Source: an uncultured Prevotella sp. (GTDB lineage Bacteria > Bacteroidota > Bacteroidia > Bacteroidales > Bacteroidaceae). From it: DNA of 64,000 bases. A model generated the notes under the pieces. The model did not search any database. It was not told the origin of the DNA and saw nothing but the letters and a program-made list of their open reading frames with translations. Shown piece after piece: positions 35,429-45,105 of this stretch; the first letter of the stretch is position 1; every line of letters starts with the position of its first letter. The stretch is taken from positions 1-64,000 of the forward strand of contig UQZX01000013.1 in assembly GCA_900545525.1 (NCBI GenBank), written 5' to 3'. Made by a program: the position numbers and the translations under genes.

Positions 35429-36777
35429 AGATAAACCGCAGCTTTATCATCGCCATTTCAGTACTCCTTATACTGATGTTTGCGTTGCAGCTCAACCTGC
35501 CGCAACGTTATTCATGGATTCCCACGTTCTCGCATAAAGACAAGAACCCTTTCGGGTGCTACGTCTTCGACAGCATTATGTCGCAGTCTGTTCCGTCTGG
35601 ATACAGCGTTACGGACAAGACGCTCTACAGGATATGCCATGACGGCAACAAGGTTAACGTCCTTATCATATCCGATGATGTCAACCTGTCAAAGACCGAT
35701 GTTGATGCAATAAAGGATATAGCGGGGCGTGGCGGCAATGTCCTGATAGCGGGAAACAGCAAAACTTACAGTACAACGTCAGACAGTCTGATGATTAAGA
35801 ACTTCGGCGCATGCTTCAAATATGGCTATTTCAGCATAGCGTCGTTGAAGAGGAAGATAAAGAACGATGCCTCCGGCAGCCGTGACACGATACATTGGAG
35901 CATGGATAACGATGTCTATAAAGACAACATATATCCTGTATATTCAATGATGGTAGAAGACCTGATGACGGCAGACAGCGCTGATAATACGGAAGTTCTT
36001 GCATTTCTTGAATCCTACGACATGGAGTATGTTACGGAAACTACAGTCGGAGAAGACGGTGTTGTAGTGGAACATGTCGTGGCAGACACATTGTCCGATG
36101 AAAAACCCGCAACAAAACCTATCTGTAGGTTGCCCGTTGCCATAAGGAAGAAGGTCGGTAAGGGCAGCGTGATACTCGTTTCAACGCCGTTGCTGTTTAC
36201 AAACTACGGCATACTCGACGGCAGTACGTCAGAATACATCTTCCGTCTTATGTCTCATATCAGCAATAATCACGTGGTGCGTACCACCTCCTATATGAAG
36301 ACGCAGGACATGGCAGACGCTGAAGCGTCGCCTTTGCGCTTTTTTCTCGGACAGCCGCCTTTGCGTACGGCACTGTACCTTGCCCTGCTTGTAATAACAT
36401 TGTTTCTTATATTCAACGCACGCCGCCGCCAGCGTGTGATTCCCGTTGTAGAACAGCCGCAAAACCGTTCGCTCGAGTTTGTAAAGCTCATAGGAACACT
36501 TTATTATCACAATAAGGACCATTCTGATATCGTGCGCAAGAAGTTTGCTTTCTTTGCCGAGGAACTTCGCCGCCTGCTTATGGTAGACATTACAGATAGG
36601 GATGCAGACCGCCACTCGTTCTCCGTGATATCTTCGCGTACCGGGCTTAGGCTTGAGGAAGTGGAAAACATTATATCCGACATACGCAAGGTCGCAGACC
36701 GTGAGAGCAACGTCACCGAGTATGGTGTCAGGCTCTATATAGACAATATGAACATGATAATAAACAAAATAATATAA
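35425..36777 (+). CDS. DUF4350 domain protein of MoxR operon
   Basis: The 450-residue product has an N-terminal membrane anchor (FIIAISVLLILMFALQL), a DUF4350 domain in which KNPFGCYVFDSIM and GGNVLIAGNSK suggest a GATase-like alpha/beta fold, a beta-rich insert, and a second helix near residue 315 (YLALLVITLFLIFNARRR) followed by a cytoplasmic helical tail. The family has no assigned function. It overlaps the DUF4129 gene and lies 4 bp before the MoxR gene. Confidence 0.88.
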   Translation: MKINRSFIIAISVLLILMFALQLNLPQRYSWIPTFSHKDKNPFGCYVFDSIMSQSVPSGYSVTDKTLYRICHDGNKVNVLIISDDVNLSKTDVDAIKDIAGRGGNVLIAGNSKTYSTTSDSLMIKNFGACFKYGYFSIASLKRKIKNDASGSRDTIHWSMDNDVYKDNIYPVYSMMVEDLMTADSADNTEVLAFLESYDMEYVTETTVGEDGVVVEHVVADTLSDEKPATKPICRLPVAIRKKVGKGSVILVSTPLLFTNYGILDGSTSEYIFRLMSHISNNHVVRTTSYMKTQDMADAEASPLRFFLGQPPLRTALYLALLVITLFLIFNARRRQRVIPVVEQPQNRSLEFVKLIGTLYYHNKDHSDIVRKKFAFFAEELRRLLMVDITDRDADRHSFSVISSRTGLRLEEVENIISDIRKVADRESNVTEYGVRLYIDNMNMIINKII

Positions 36778-36781
36778 AGAT

Positions 36782-37744
36782 ATGGAACAGAGAACAGACC
36801 TTACAGCTTTCAGTGAGAAGATGCAGCTGCTGAGAGACCGCATATCGCAGATTGTCATAGGACAGGACGCTGCCGTGGATTTGGTGCTTACATGTATACT
36901 TGCCGACGGTCATGTGCTTATAGAAGGCGTGCCCGGTGTGGCAAAGACACTCCTTGCACGCCTTGTGTCCCGGCTGACAGACCTGCACTTTTCGCGCGTC
37001 CAGTTCACTCCAGACCTCATGCCGAGTGATGTCCTCGGCACAACGGTGTTCAATGTGAAGACCTCGGAGTTTGACTTTCATAAAGGTCCGGTCTTTGCAG
37101 ACATGGTCCTTGTGGACGAGATAAACCGTGCTCCGGCAAAGACACAGGCAGCATTGTTCGAGGTTATGGAAGAGCGCCAGGTGACAATAGACGGCGTAAC
37201 CCGCCGCATGGATGATATCTATACCATAATTGCCACGCAAAATCCCGTAGAGCAAGAGGGCACATACAAGCTTCCCGAGGCACAGCTCGACCGCTTTCTC
37301 ATGAAGATAGACATGGTATATCCGTCGGCAGACGATGAGACGGCAATTCTTGAACGGCATCACGCCAATGCCGCATTTGTGCGTCTTGACGATGTCGCAC
37401 CGGTCATCTCGCGCAGCGAACTGTTGCAGCTTCGCGATATGGTTGGCAGCGTGGTCGTGGACAGTTCGCTGTTGCAGTATATTGTACAGATAGTAAGGCA
37501 GACGCGTACATCGCGTGCCGTGTTCCTCGGAGCATCGCCGCGCGCTTCCGTCTCAATGCTCCGTGCCTCGAAGGCTTACGCCATGCTCTGCGGACGCGAC
37601 TTTGTTACGCCTGAAGACATCAAGACTGTTGCACCTCCGATATTAAGCCACCGCCTTATACTTACGGCTGAGGCGGAGATGGAAGGATACTCTCCTGTGA
37701 AGGTTGTTCAGAAGCTGATGGACAAGGTAGAGGTTCCTAAATAA
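36782..37744 (+). CDS. MoxR family AAA+ ATPase
   Basis: MoxR ATPases act as chaperones that insert cofactors or assemble membrane complexes, usually with von Willebrand-type partners. The 320-residue product has Walker A GVPGVAKT (about 46-53), Walker B VLVDEINRAP (about 110), sensor 1 IATQNPVEQEGTYKLPEAQLDRF and an Arg-rich lid (GASPRASVSMLRASKA). The adjacent DUF58 gene is the standard partner. Its target here is unknown. Confidence 0.96.
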   Translation: MEQRTDLTAFSEKMQLLRDRISQIVIGQDAAVDLVLTCILADGHVLIEGVPGVAKTLLARLVSRLTDLHFSRVQFTPDLMPSDVLGTTVFNVKTSEFDFHKGPVFADMVLVDEINRAPAKTQAALFEVMEERQVTIDGVTRRMDDIYTIIATQNPVEQEGTYKLPEAQLDRFLMKIDMVYPSADDETAILERHHANAAFVRLDDVAPVISRSELLQLRDMVGSVVVDSSLLQYIVQIVRQTRTSRAVFLGASPRASVSMLRASKAYAMLCGRDFVTPEDIKTVAPPILSHRLILTAEAEMEGYSPVKVVQKLMDKVEVPK

Positions 37745-37777
37745 CATATACAGGGCTTTATAACACTATTTCAAAAG

Positions 37778-39091
37778 ATGTATCTTACACGAAGGTTCTA
37801 TCTCATATCCACAGTCATAATACTTATAATTGCCGGAGGATATTTCCTGCCGCCGCTCTATGCTGCCGGCAGGTGGCTTCTTGCGCTTTTCTGCATCGCC
37901 GTTGCTGCGGAAGCCGTCATACTCTGGAGCCGGAAGGGCATAACGGCATGGCGCAGCTGTGCCGCAAGGTTTTCCAATGGCGATGACAATGAGGTGAGCC
38001 TGCGTGTGGAAAGCTCGTATCCTTTTGATATAAAACTTAGTGTCATAGATGAAATACCTTTCGTATTCCAGCGCCGTGACATAGACTTCCGCCTTGCGCT
38101 TAGGGCACGCGAAGGCAAGACCGTGTCGTATATGCTGCGCCCAACGCGGCGCGGGGTCTGCGGCTTCGGACATATACGTGTCTTCGTGTCCACGCCCGTC
38201 GGCTGTGTCTGTCGTAGGTTTACATGCGGTAAACCCGGGGATGTCAAGGTATATCCGTCGTTTCTCATGCTTCACCGCTATGAGCTGCTTGCCATAAGCA
38301 ACCGCCTCAGCGACATGGGGGTGAAGAAAATACGCAGGGTGGGGCACAACACCGAGTTTGAACAGATACGCGACTATGTCGAGGGCGACGACTACCGCAC
38401 GATAAACTGGCGTGCCACGGCGCGCCGCAACCGCCTTATGGTCAATGTCTATCAGGATGAGCGTTCTCAGCAGATGTTTTCCGTGATAGACAAGGGACGC
38501 GTAATGCAGCATGCCTTTCACGGAATGACGCTTCTCGACTATGCCATAAACGCATCGCTTGTCCTTTCCTATGTTGCTATACGCAAGCAAGACAAGGCAG
38601 GACTGATTACTTTCAACGACAAGTTTGACACCTGTCTTCCCGCTTCGGCACGTTCAGGACAGATGCAGCGACTGCTTGAATGTCTTTATTCCCAAGAGAC
38701 AACCTTTGGAGAGACCGACTATTCAGAGCTTGTGGCAAACATCAACATGAATGTCAGCAAGCGTTCGCTGCTCATTCTTTATACAAATTTCAGCGGAAAG
38801 ACATCCATGGAGCGTTGTCTGCCATATCTCAGACAGCTCAATAGCCGCCACCGTCTTCTCGTGGTGTTCTTTGAAGACAGGGAAATGAAAGACTATATTG
38901 CCTCAAAACCAACAGATACAGAAGACTACTACCGCCACGTCATAGCCGAGAAGTTTGCCGGCGAGCAGAGGCTGATGGTATCTTTGCTGAGGCAGAACGG
39001 CATAATGAGCCTTCTCACAACGCCCGAAAACCTGTCGGTGGATGTCATAAACAAATATCTTGATATGAAATCGAGACACGCCGTCTGGTAA
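37778..39091 (+). CDS. DUF58 domain protein, MoxR partner
   Basis: The 437-residue product has two N-terminal membrane helices (about 8-24 and 28-48), a beta-rich segment and a DUF58 domain marked by the family hallmark GDDYRTINWRATARRN near residue 205, followed by a vWA-like domain without a complete MIDAS (FSVIDKGR in place of DxSxS). DUF58 proteins are the conserved partners of MoxR ATPases. It is the last gene of the operon that starts at 32814. Confidence 0.94.
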   Translation: MYLTRRFYLISTVIILIIAGGYFLPPLYAAGRWLLALFCIAVAAEAVILWSRKGITAWRSCAARFSNGDDNEVSLRVESSYPFDIKLSVIDEIPFVFQRRDIDFRLALRAREGKTVSYMLRPTRRGVCGFGHIRVFVSTPVGCVCRRFTCGKPGDVKVYPSFLMLHRYELLAISNRLSDMGVKKIRRVGHNTEFEQIRDYVEGDDYRTINWRATARRNRLMVNVYQDERSQQMFSVIDKGRVMQHAFHGMTLLDYAINASLVLSYVAIRKQDKAGLITFNDKFDTCLPASARSGQMQRLLECLYSQETTFGETDYSELVANINMNVSKRSLLILYTNFSGKTSMERCLPYLRQLNSRHRLLVVFFEDREMKDYIASKPTDTEDYYRHVIAEKFAGEQRLMVSLLRQNGIMSLLTTPENLSVDVINKYLDMKSRHAVW

Positions 39092-39444
39092 GTTTCTCAT
39101 CTTTTCTTCCTGAAAATTGTAAGTAAACAATGTGTGTTTACTTACAGTCACGCCTGTATCCGGCTGTAAAATAATAAATGTCTTTGTAGCAGAACGCTTA
39201 AACTTACGAATAGAAAAGGTGTGCTTTTACAGTCCAAAAGGTGTCCTTTTAGGAGCTAAAATGCCACCTTTTGGACTGTGAAATGCCACCTCCTGTAAAC
39301 CGTAATGCCACCTTTTGCCATGTTTTGTATATGTTGGCACGCATTTTGTTTATGGTATATATGGCGGTATATTGCCGTTTAGCGGTGCGGCACTCATGCC
39401 GTATCAGCATGTCACATTAAAAAAAAGAAAGGAAACGAGATACA
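39092..39444. other. Intergenic region upstream of clpC
   Basis: This 353-bp spacer holds a five-unit 22-bp-period repeat array (39214-39323) and then about 120 bp of leader before clpC, in which no convincing -7 element or heat-shock operator was found. Confidence 0.7.
39214..39323. repeat. 22-bp-period repeat array (five units)
   Basis: Units of exactly 22 bp start at 39214, 39236, 39258, 39280 and 39302. Units 1-2 begin AAAAGGTGT; units 3-5 carry AATGCCACC at the same offset. ACAGTCCAAAAGGTG (39229-39243) and its complement (39265-39279) form a 15-bp inverted repeat across the orientation switch. Confidence 0.9.
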
Positions 39445-41988
39445 ATGATAAGTCAATTTTCACCGAAAGTGTCGCAGATACTTGCCTTCAGCAGGGAAGA
39501 GGCTGCACGGCTTGCAAGCAAGTCTGTGGGTCCCGAGCATCTCCTGTTGGGCATATTGCGCGACAAGGCTGGACCCGTTCATGACCTTTTGTTGCAGCTT
39601 GACATAGACTTCAGGACGATAAAGGGCGAGCTTGAGACAAGGGTGCGCGAGGACGAGCCGGAACGCCCGTTCAACACACACGAGCTTGTGCTCAACGACA
39701 GGGCAAGCCGCATCTTGAAGATGTCGGTGCTTGAGGCGCGTGTACAGTCGCGGCAGATGGTGGACGAGAGCCACCTGCTGCTTGCCATACTGCATGACTC
39801 TGCAAGCAACGGGGCAAAGGAAATATTAGAAATGAACAATATGAACTACGAAGATACACTGGCTTTTTTCCAGCAGAAGGCAAACCATATACAGGACGGG
39901 CTGGACATTCCCGATGAGGAAGACGATGACAACGGCGGCTTCGAGGCAGCAGGCGGCAACCGCAACCAGCGCCAGCAGCCTACGGCAACGCGCCCTCAGG
40001 GCAAGCAGGGGAGCACCCCCGTGCTCGACAAGTTTGGCGTAGACCTTACCCGGGCGGCTGCTGAAGGCAAACTCGACCCTATCGTGGGGCGTGACAAGGA
40101 GATGCTTCGCGTTACGGAAATACTGTGCCGGAGAAAGAAGAACAATCCAGTTCTCATAGGCGAACCCGGTGTGGGAAAGAGTGCCATCGTGGAAGGACTG
40201 GCACAGCTCATAGCCCAAAACCGTACCTCACCCATACTTTTCGGCAAGCGTGTCATAAGTCTTGACATGACGGCAATTGTCGCCGGGACGAAGTACAGGG
40301 GGCAGTTTGAGGAGCGCGTCCGTGCCCTGATACAGGAGATAGAGAAAAATCCAAACGTCATAGTATTCATTGACGAGATACACACCATAATAGGGGCAGG
40401 CTCTACACCCGGCTCCATGGATGCCGCAAACATAATGAAGCCGGCACTTGCACGCGGTGTGATACAATGTATCGGTGCCACAACGCTCGACGAATACCGC
40501 AAGTCGATAGAGAAAGACGGTGCCCTTGAGCGGCGCTTCCAGAAGGTTATCGTGGAGCCGACTACTAAAGAAGAGACCCTCACGATACTGCATAATATAA
40601 AAGACCGCTATGAAAGTCATCATCATGTGACATATACGGAAGAGGCATTGGCGGCCTGTGTCAAATTGACAGACCGCTTTGTCACTGACAGGTTCTTCCC
40701 CGACAAGGCGATAGATGCCATGGACGAGGCTGGTGCACATGTGCATCTCAAGCATGTACAGGTGCCGCCGGAGATAAGGGAAAAGGAAAAAGAGATAGCC
40801 TATGTGAAGGAACAGAAGCAGACAGCCGTGCACAATCAGAATTTTGAGCTTGCCGCAAGCTATCGCGACAAGCAGTGCGAGCTGGAGGCGGAGCTTGAGA
40901 AACTGAGAGAAGACTATGCCAACGGCGACAATGACGTGCGTGAAAGCATCGGTGCAGGCGATGTGGCTGATGTCGTGTCACGCATAACAGGCGTCCCCGC
41001 ACAGCAGATGGAAGAGGCGGAAGGCATAAGGCTCAAGGGCATGGGAGATGAGCTTCGCAGCGCGGTGATAGGGCAGGACAGTGCCATAGAGAAGATTGTC
41101 AAGGCTATACAGCGCAGCCGTTTGGGACTGCGGAACCCCAACCGCCCCATAGGAGCATTCATGTTCCTCGGACCTACAGGTACGGGAAAGACATATCTGG
41201 CAAAGAAGCTTGCCGAGTTTATGTTCGGTTCGCCCGATGCTGTCATACGCGTTGACATGAGCGAATATAGCGAGAGTTTCAACACATCGCGCCTTGTCGG
41301 CGCTCCTCCGGGATATGTAGGCTATGAGGAAGGCGGACAGCTTACGGAGAAAGTGCGCCGTCATCCTTATTCAATCGTTCTGCTCGACGAGATAGAGAAA
41401 GCCCATGGCAACGTGTTCAACATGCTGTTGCAGGTTCTTGACGAGGGACGTCTCACAGACGGCTACGGCAGGTTGGTGGACTTCCGCAACACCGTTGTCA
41501 TCATGACAAGCAACGTCGGCACGCGCCAGCTCAAGGATTTCGGGCATGGAATAGGTTTCGGACCGGCATCTTCGGTGCAGTCCGGTGACGACATGCACAA
41601 TGAGCATGCACGTTCAATAATACAGAAAAGCCTCAACAAACAGTTCAGTCCTGAATTCCTGAACCGTCTGGACGAGATAATAACCTTTGACCAGCTGGGG
41701 CTGGAGGCTATAAAGAAGATTATCGGCATAGAGCTGTCCGAACTGTTCGGACGTATTACCGAAATGGGCTACGGCGTGACAATCACGGATAAGGCGAAAG
41801 AGTTCGTTGCGGAAAAAGGATACGACAGACAGTATGGTGCCCGCCCTCTGAAGAGGGCAATCCAAAGTCATATCGAGGACAGTGTCTGCGATATTCTGCT
41901 TAACGGAGACATTAAGCAGGGCGATACGATAAGTATCGACAAGCATCCTGATAAGGATGAGCTTCTGGTTAAGTTGTTAAGTGTGTGA
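39445..41988 (+). CDS. clpC: ClpC-type AAA+ unfoldase of the Clp protease
   Basis: ClpC unfolds proteins and feeds them into ClpP. The 847-residue product has two Clp-N repeats (about 1-145), a Gly/Gln-rich linker, AAA1 with Walker A GEPGVGKS, a short UVR-containing middle region (NFELAASYRDKQCELEAELEKL), AAA2 with Walker A GPTGTGKT, and a D2-small C-terminal domain (GYDRQYGARPLKRAI). The UVR motif and length identify ClpC rather than ClpB. Gene-proximal regulation is not visible apart from the unusual repeat array upstream. Confidence 0.96.
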   Translation: MISQFSPKVSQILAFSREEAARLASKSVGPEHLLLGILRDKAGPVHDLLLQLDIDFRTIKGELETRVREDEPERPFNTHELVLNDRASRILKMSVLEARVQSRQMVDESHLLLAILHDSASNGAKEILEMNNMNYEDTLAFFQQKANHIQDGLDIPDEEDDDNGGFEAAGGNRNQRQQPTATRPQGKQGSTPVLDKFGVDLTRAAAEGKLDPIVGRDKEMLRVTEILCRRKKNNPVLIGEPGVGKSAIVEGLAQLIAQNRTSPILFGKRVISLDMTAIVAGTKYRGQFEERVRALIQEIEKNPNVIVFIDEIHTIIGAGSTPGSMDAANIMKPALARGVIQCIGATTLDEYRKSIEKDGALERRFQKVIVEPTTKEETLTILHNIKDRYESHHHVTYTEEALAACVKLTDRFVTDRFFPDKAIDAMDEAGAHVHLKHVQVPPEIREKEKEIAYVKEQKQTAVHNQNFELAASYRDKQCELEAELEKLREDYANGDNDVRESIGAGDVADVVSRITGVPAQQMEEAEGIRLKGMGDELRSAVIGQDSAIEKIVKAIQRSRLGLRNPNRPIGAFMFLGPTGTGKTYLAKKLAEFMFGSPDAVIRVDMSEYSESFNTSRLVGAPPGYVGYEEGGQLTEKVRRHPYSIVLLDEIEKAHGNVFNMLLQVLDEGRLTDGYGRLVDFRNTVVIMTSNVGTRQLKDFGHGIGFGPASSVQSGDDMHNEHARSIIQKSLNKQFSPEFLNRLDEIITFDQLGLEAIKKIIGIELSELFGRITEMGYGVTITDKAKEFVAEKGYDRQYGARPLKRAIQSHIEDSVCDILLNGDIKQGDTISIDKHPDKDELLVKLLSV

Positions 41989-42009
41989 GTTTTGTTTGTT
42001 TATAGGTTG

Positions 42010-42054
42010 GGCAGGTTTATGAGCCGATGACAGGTTCCGGTTCATGAACCTGCC
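42010..42054 (+). terminator. Terminator-like hairpin after clpC
   Basis: GGCAGGTTTATGAGCC (42010-42025) pairs with GGTTCATGAACCTGCC (42039-42054) with two imperfect positions. No strong T-run follows, so termination is less certain. Confidence 0.6.
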
Positions 42055-42118
42055 TATTGCATATAAAACTTATCCGTTCAAAAGCCCCTATATATTTTTA
42101 TATATCAAATTAAATACG

Positions 42119-42126
42119 TATTTTTG
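42119..42126 (+). promoter_or_regulatory. Putative -7 element of cstA
   Basis: TATTTTTG matches the TAnnTTTG consensus 28 nt before the cstA ATG. Confidence 0.45.
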
Positions 42127-42154
42127 CATATTATAATACACAGTAGGCAGAAAT

Positions 42155-43585
42155 ATGATTTCTTTTATAATAAGCCTTTTGGCATTGGTTGCCGGATACT
42201 TTGTATACGGCAAGGTCGTTGAGAGAGTGTTTGGACCGGACAACCGTGTCACTCCAGCTGTCAATAAGGCAGACGGTGTTGACTATATTGTTCTTCCACG
42301 GTGGAAGGTCTTTATGATACAATTCCTTAATATAGCTGGAACCGGACCAATTTTCGGTGCGATAATGGGTGCCAAGTTCGGTCCCTCTGCATATCTGTGG
42401 ATTGTGATAGGATGTATCTTTGCCGGAGCCGTTCACGACTATTTCAGCGGCATGCTGTCCATGAGGCACGGCGGGGCAGGGCTTCCGGAGATTATAGGAC
42501 ATTATCTCGGGCAGACGACCAAGAGGGTTATGCTTGTCTTTTCGGTGTTCCTCCTTATCATGGTCGGGGCAGTCTTCGTATACAGTCCTGCGCTTATACT
42601 CGGCAATATCACCGGCAACTCGGTTACGTGGGTGTATATATGGTGTGTTATAATCTTTGTATATTATATCATAGCAACCATGTTGCCTATAGACAAGATT
42701 ATAGGAAAGATATATCCGCTCTTTGCTGTTTCGATGCTTTTTATGGCGGTTGCGCTGATGGTTGTGCTGTTTGTAAAATGGCCGGAGCTGCCTGAGATAA
42801 CCGACGGACTTGCCAATATGAACCCGTCGCAGGGCACTATATTCCCCTGTCTTTTCATAACTATTGCGTGCGGGGCTATCAGCGGATTTCATGCAACGCA
42901 GAGTCCGCTTATGGCAAGATGTATCGAAAGCGAGAAAGACGGGCGTCCCTTGTTCTATGGCACGATGATAACCGAAGGTCTTGTTGCCTTGGTATGGGCA
43001 ACCATATCTTCCTATTTCTTCTATGGAGGAGCGGTAGGTGAGCTTGGAGTGTCAGACACGTTGCAGGCTCCGGAGGTTGTTGTAGCCGTTTCCGGCGGTT
43101 GGCTTGGAACTGTAGGAGGAATTCTTGCATTGCTCGGTGTCGTTGCGGCTCCCATAACAAGTGGCGATACGGCTTTGAGAAGTGCGCGCCTTATAATCGC
43201 CGAGTTCCTGAATATGGAACAGCGTACCATAAGGAAGCGTATATATATATGTGTACCGCTGTTTGCCGTAACCATGGGCATGCTCTGTTTCAACATTGCC
43301 GATAAGGACGGCTTCAATGTGGTATGGAGCTATTTCGGATGGGCAAACCAGACGCTGGCAGTGTTCACGCTGTGGGCGATAACCGTATATCTGGTGCGCA
43401 GTGGCAAGCCCTACATCATAACACTGTTGCCTGCTCTGTTCATGACAGTTGTATGTTCCACGTTCATTGTCGTATCAGGAAATGCCTTTAATATGGGCAT
43501 GACCGTCGGATATGGTGTAGGCGGATGTGTGCTTATAGTGGCTGTTGCATGGTTTGTTGCGTGGTACAGACGTGTTCATAAATGA
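42155..43585 (+). CDS. cstA: Carbon starvation protein CstA-like transporter
   Basis: The 476-residue polytopic membrane protein carries CstA landmarks: GYFVYGKVVERVFG at the N terminus, FLNIAGTGPIFGAIMGAKFGP, HDYFSGMLSMRHGGAGLPEI and SGFHATQSPLMARC. CstA proteins take up peptides or pyruvate, chiefly in carbon-limited cells. It is shorter than the roughly 700-residue E. coli CstA, as is usual for the short form in Bacteroidota. It is followed by an unrelated barrel gene with its own promoter-like element. Confidence 0.94.
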   Translation: MISFIISLLALVAGYFVYGKVVERVFGPDNRVTPAVNKADGVDYIVLPRWKVFMIQFLNIAGTGPIFGAIMGAKFGPSAYLWIVIGCIFAGAVHDYFSGMLSMRHGGAGLPEIIGHYLGQTTKRVMLVFSVFLLIMVGAVFVYSPALILGNITGNSVTWVYIWCVIIFVYYIIATMLPIDKIIGKIYPLFAVSMLFMAVALMVVLFVKWPELPEITDGLANMNPSQGTIFPCLFITIACGAISGFHATQSPLMARCIESEKDGRPLFYGTMITEGLVALVWATISSYFFYGGAVGELGVSDTLQAPEVVVAVSGGWLGTVGGILALLGVVAAPITSGDTALRSARLIIAEFLNMEQRTIRKRIYICVPLFAVTMGMLCFNIADKDGFNVVWSYFGWANQTLAVFTLWAITVYLVRSGKPYIITLLPALFMTVVCSTFIVVSGNAFNMGMTVGYGVGGCVLIVAVAWFVAWYRRVHK

Positions 43586-43588
43586 TGC

Positions 43589-43620
43589 TTGACTTATTAT
43601 TCACCTTAATATTAAATTTG
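43589..43620 (+). promoter_or_regulatory. Putative promoter of small barrel gene, near-leaderless
   Basis: TAAATTTG at 43613-43620 with TTG at 43589-43591 fits the Bacteroidota promoter, and it ends 5 nt before the ATG at 43626. Confidence 0.35.
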
Positions 43621-43625
43621 TAATT

Positions 43626-44111
43626 ATGAAGAAATTAGTAATGCTGTTTGTTGCCTTGACAATGACATTGTCGGGATTTGCCCAGTTCGAGCAGGGCAAG
43701 AAGTATGTGGGAGCATCTCTTACAGGACTTGATTTGAGCTATAGCGGTGTTGAGGACCTTAACCTCGGAATAGAGGCAAAGGCAGGTTATCTGTTTGCAG
43801 ACAACCTTATGCTTACGGCACAGGCTGCTTATCAGCACAACGGAAACGACGATGTGGCAGACTATATTTCGGTAGGTGTCGGCGGCCGTTATTATATAAT
43901 ACAGAACGGGTTGTATCTTGGCGTTAATGCAAAGCTTCTGCATGCCAACCATAACTATAACGATATAATGCCCGGTATAGAAGTGGGATATGCCTTCTTT
44001 GTAAGCAAGACGGTTACAATAGAGCCGGCAATATACTACGACCAGTCATTCAAGAACCATTCGGATTATTCAAAGATAGGTCTGCGTGTTGGCTTCGGCA
44101 TATATCTTTAA
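43626..44111 (+). CDS. Small outer-membrane beta-barrel protein
   Basis: The 161-residue product has a signal peptide (MKKLVMLFVALTMTLSGFAQ) and about eight alternating strands such as GIEAKAGYLFADNLMLTAQAAY and YISVGVGGRYYI. It ends with GLRVGFGIYL, typical of a C-terminal barrel strand. The size fits an eight-stranded OmpX/OmpW-like barrel. Its function is unknown. Confidence 0.8.
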   Translation: MKKLVMLFVALTMTLSGFAQFEQGKKYVGASLTGLDLSYSGVEDLNLGIEAKAGYLFADNLMLTAQAAYQHNGNDDVADYISVGVGGRYYIIQNGLYLGVNAKLLHANHNYNDIMPGIEVGYAFFVSKTVTIEPAIYYDQSFKNHSDYSKIGLRVGFGIYL

Positions 44112-44136
44112 TACATATATACTGTCTGACAAATGT

Positions 44137-44177
44137 AAAGGGTCGGCTGCCATGGCTATATAGCAGTGCGGCTCTTT
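44137..44177 (+). terminator. Possible terminator after barrel gene
   Basis: AAAGGGTCGGCTGC (44137-44150) pairs imperfectly, with wobble pairs, with GCAGTGCGGCTCTTT (44163-44177). No long T-run follows. Confidence 0.4.
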
Positions 44178-44236
44178 CATCATGTCGGCATACGATATAA
44201 TCACAGATAGACTTTAATATAAAACAATAAACAATA

Positions 44237-45085
44237 ATGCTTACAGTAAATGAACTTGAAGACTTGCTGATAGACTTGTCATTCAAAGAAGATATAGGAG
44301 ACGGAGACCATACAACCCTTTGCTGCATACCCGACGATGCCATGGGCAAATCGCAGCTGCTTATAAAAGAAGACGGTATATTGGCAGGTGTGGAAGTGGC
44401 AAAAAAGGTTTTCAACCGTTTTGATCCGACAATGGTTGTAGAGGTGCTTATCAACGACGGGGCTGCCGTGAAGAAGGGCGATGTGGCGATGATTGTAACG
44501 GGAAAGGTGCGCTCGCTGCTCCAGACTGAAAGGCTTATGCTTAACATAATGCAGCGTATGAGCGGTATTGCCACGATGACAAACAAGTATGTCAAGAAGC
44601 TGGAGGGAACGAAAACACATGTCCTCGACACGCGCAAGACTACTCCCGGAATGCGAATGCTTGAGAAGCAGGCAGTGAAGATAGGTGGCGGAATGAACCA
44701 CAGGATTGGTCTTTTTGACATGATTTTGCTTAAAGACAACCATGTAGACTTTGCAGGGGGAATAGCAAATGCCATAAACCGCTGTCACGACTACCTCAAA
44801 GAGAAAGGTCTGGACTTGAAGATTGAGATAGAGGTGCGCAACATGGACGAGCTTAGCCAGGTGCTTGACAGGGGTGGCGTGAACCGTATAATGCTGGATA
44901 ACTTTACGGTTGAAGAAACCAGGAATGCCGTAGAGCTTATCGGTGGCAGGTATGAGACGGAGTCGAGCGGCGGTATAACGTTCGATACGATACGCGACTA
45001 TGCCGAGTGTGGTGTGGATTTCGTGTCCGTGGGGGCACTGACCCATTCGGTAAAGGGGCTTGATATGAGTTTCAAGGCATGCTGA
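44237..45085 (+). CDS. nadC: Nicotinate-nucleotide pyrophosphorylase (carboxylating)
   Basis: NadC converts quinolinate and PRPP to nicotinate mononucleotide in de novo NAD synthesis. The 282-residue product has the two-domain QPRTase form: an N-terminal open-faced sandwich (EDIGDGDHTT), and a barrel with the diagnostic VLDTRKTTPGMR, GGGMNHRIGLFDMILLKDNH and, later, EVRNMDEL and IMLDNF. The partner genes nadA and nadB are not in the window. Confidence 0.97.
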   Translation: MLTVNELEDLLIDLSFKEDIGDGDHTTLCCIPDDAMGKSQLLIKEDGILAGVEVAKKVFNRFDPTMVVEVLINDGAAVKKGDVAMIVTGKVRSLLQTERLMLNIMQRMSGIATMTNKYVKKLEGTKTHVLDTRKTTPGMRMLEKQAVKIGGGMNHRIGLFDMILLKDNHVDFAGGIANAINRCHDYLKEKGLDLKIEIEVRNMDELSQVLDRGGVNRIMLDNFTVEETRNAVELIGGRYETESSGGITFDTIRDYAECGVDFVSVGALTHSVKGLDMSFKAC

Positions 45086-45105
45086 ACATAAAATAATGTG
45101 ACGGC

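Noticed and set aside
39214..39323. CRISPR array upstream of clpC
   Set aside because: The 22-bp units are contiguous and vary among themselves; there are no constant repeats separated by unique spacers and no cas genes.
39324..39444. Heat-shock (CIRCE) operator upstream of clpC
   Set aside because: GCACTC occurs at about 39389, but no matching GAGTGC arm follows at the required spacing.
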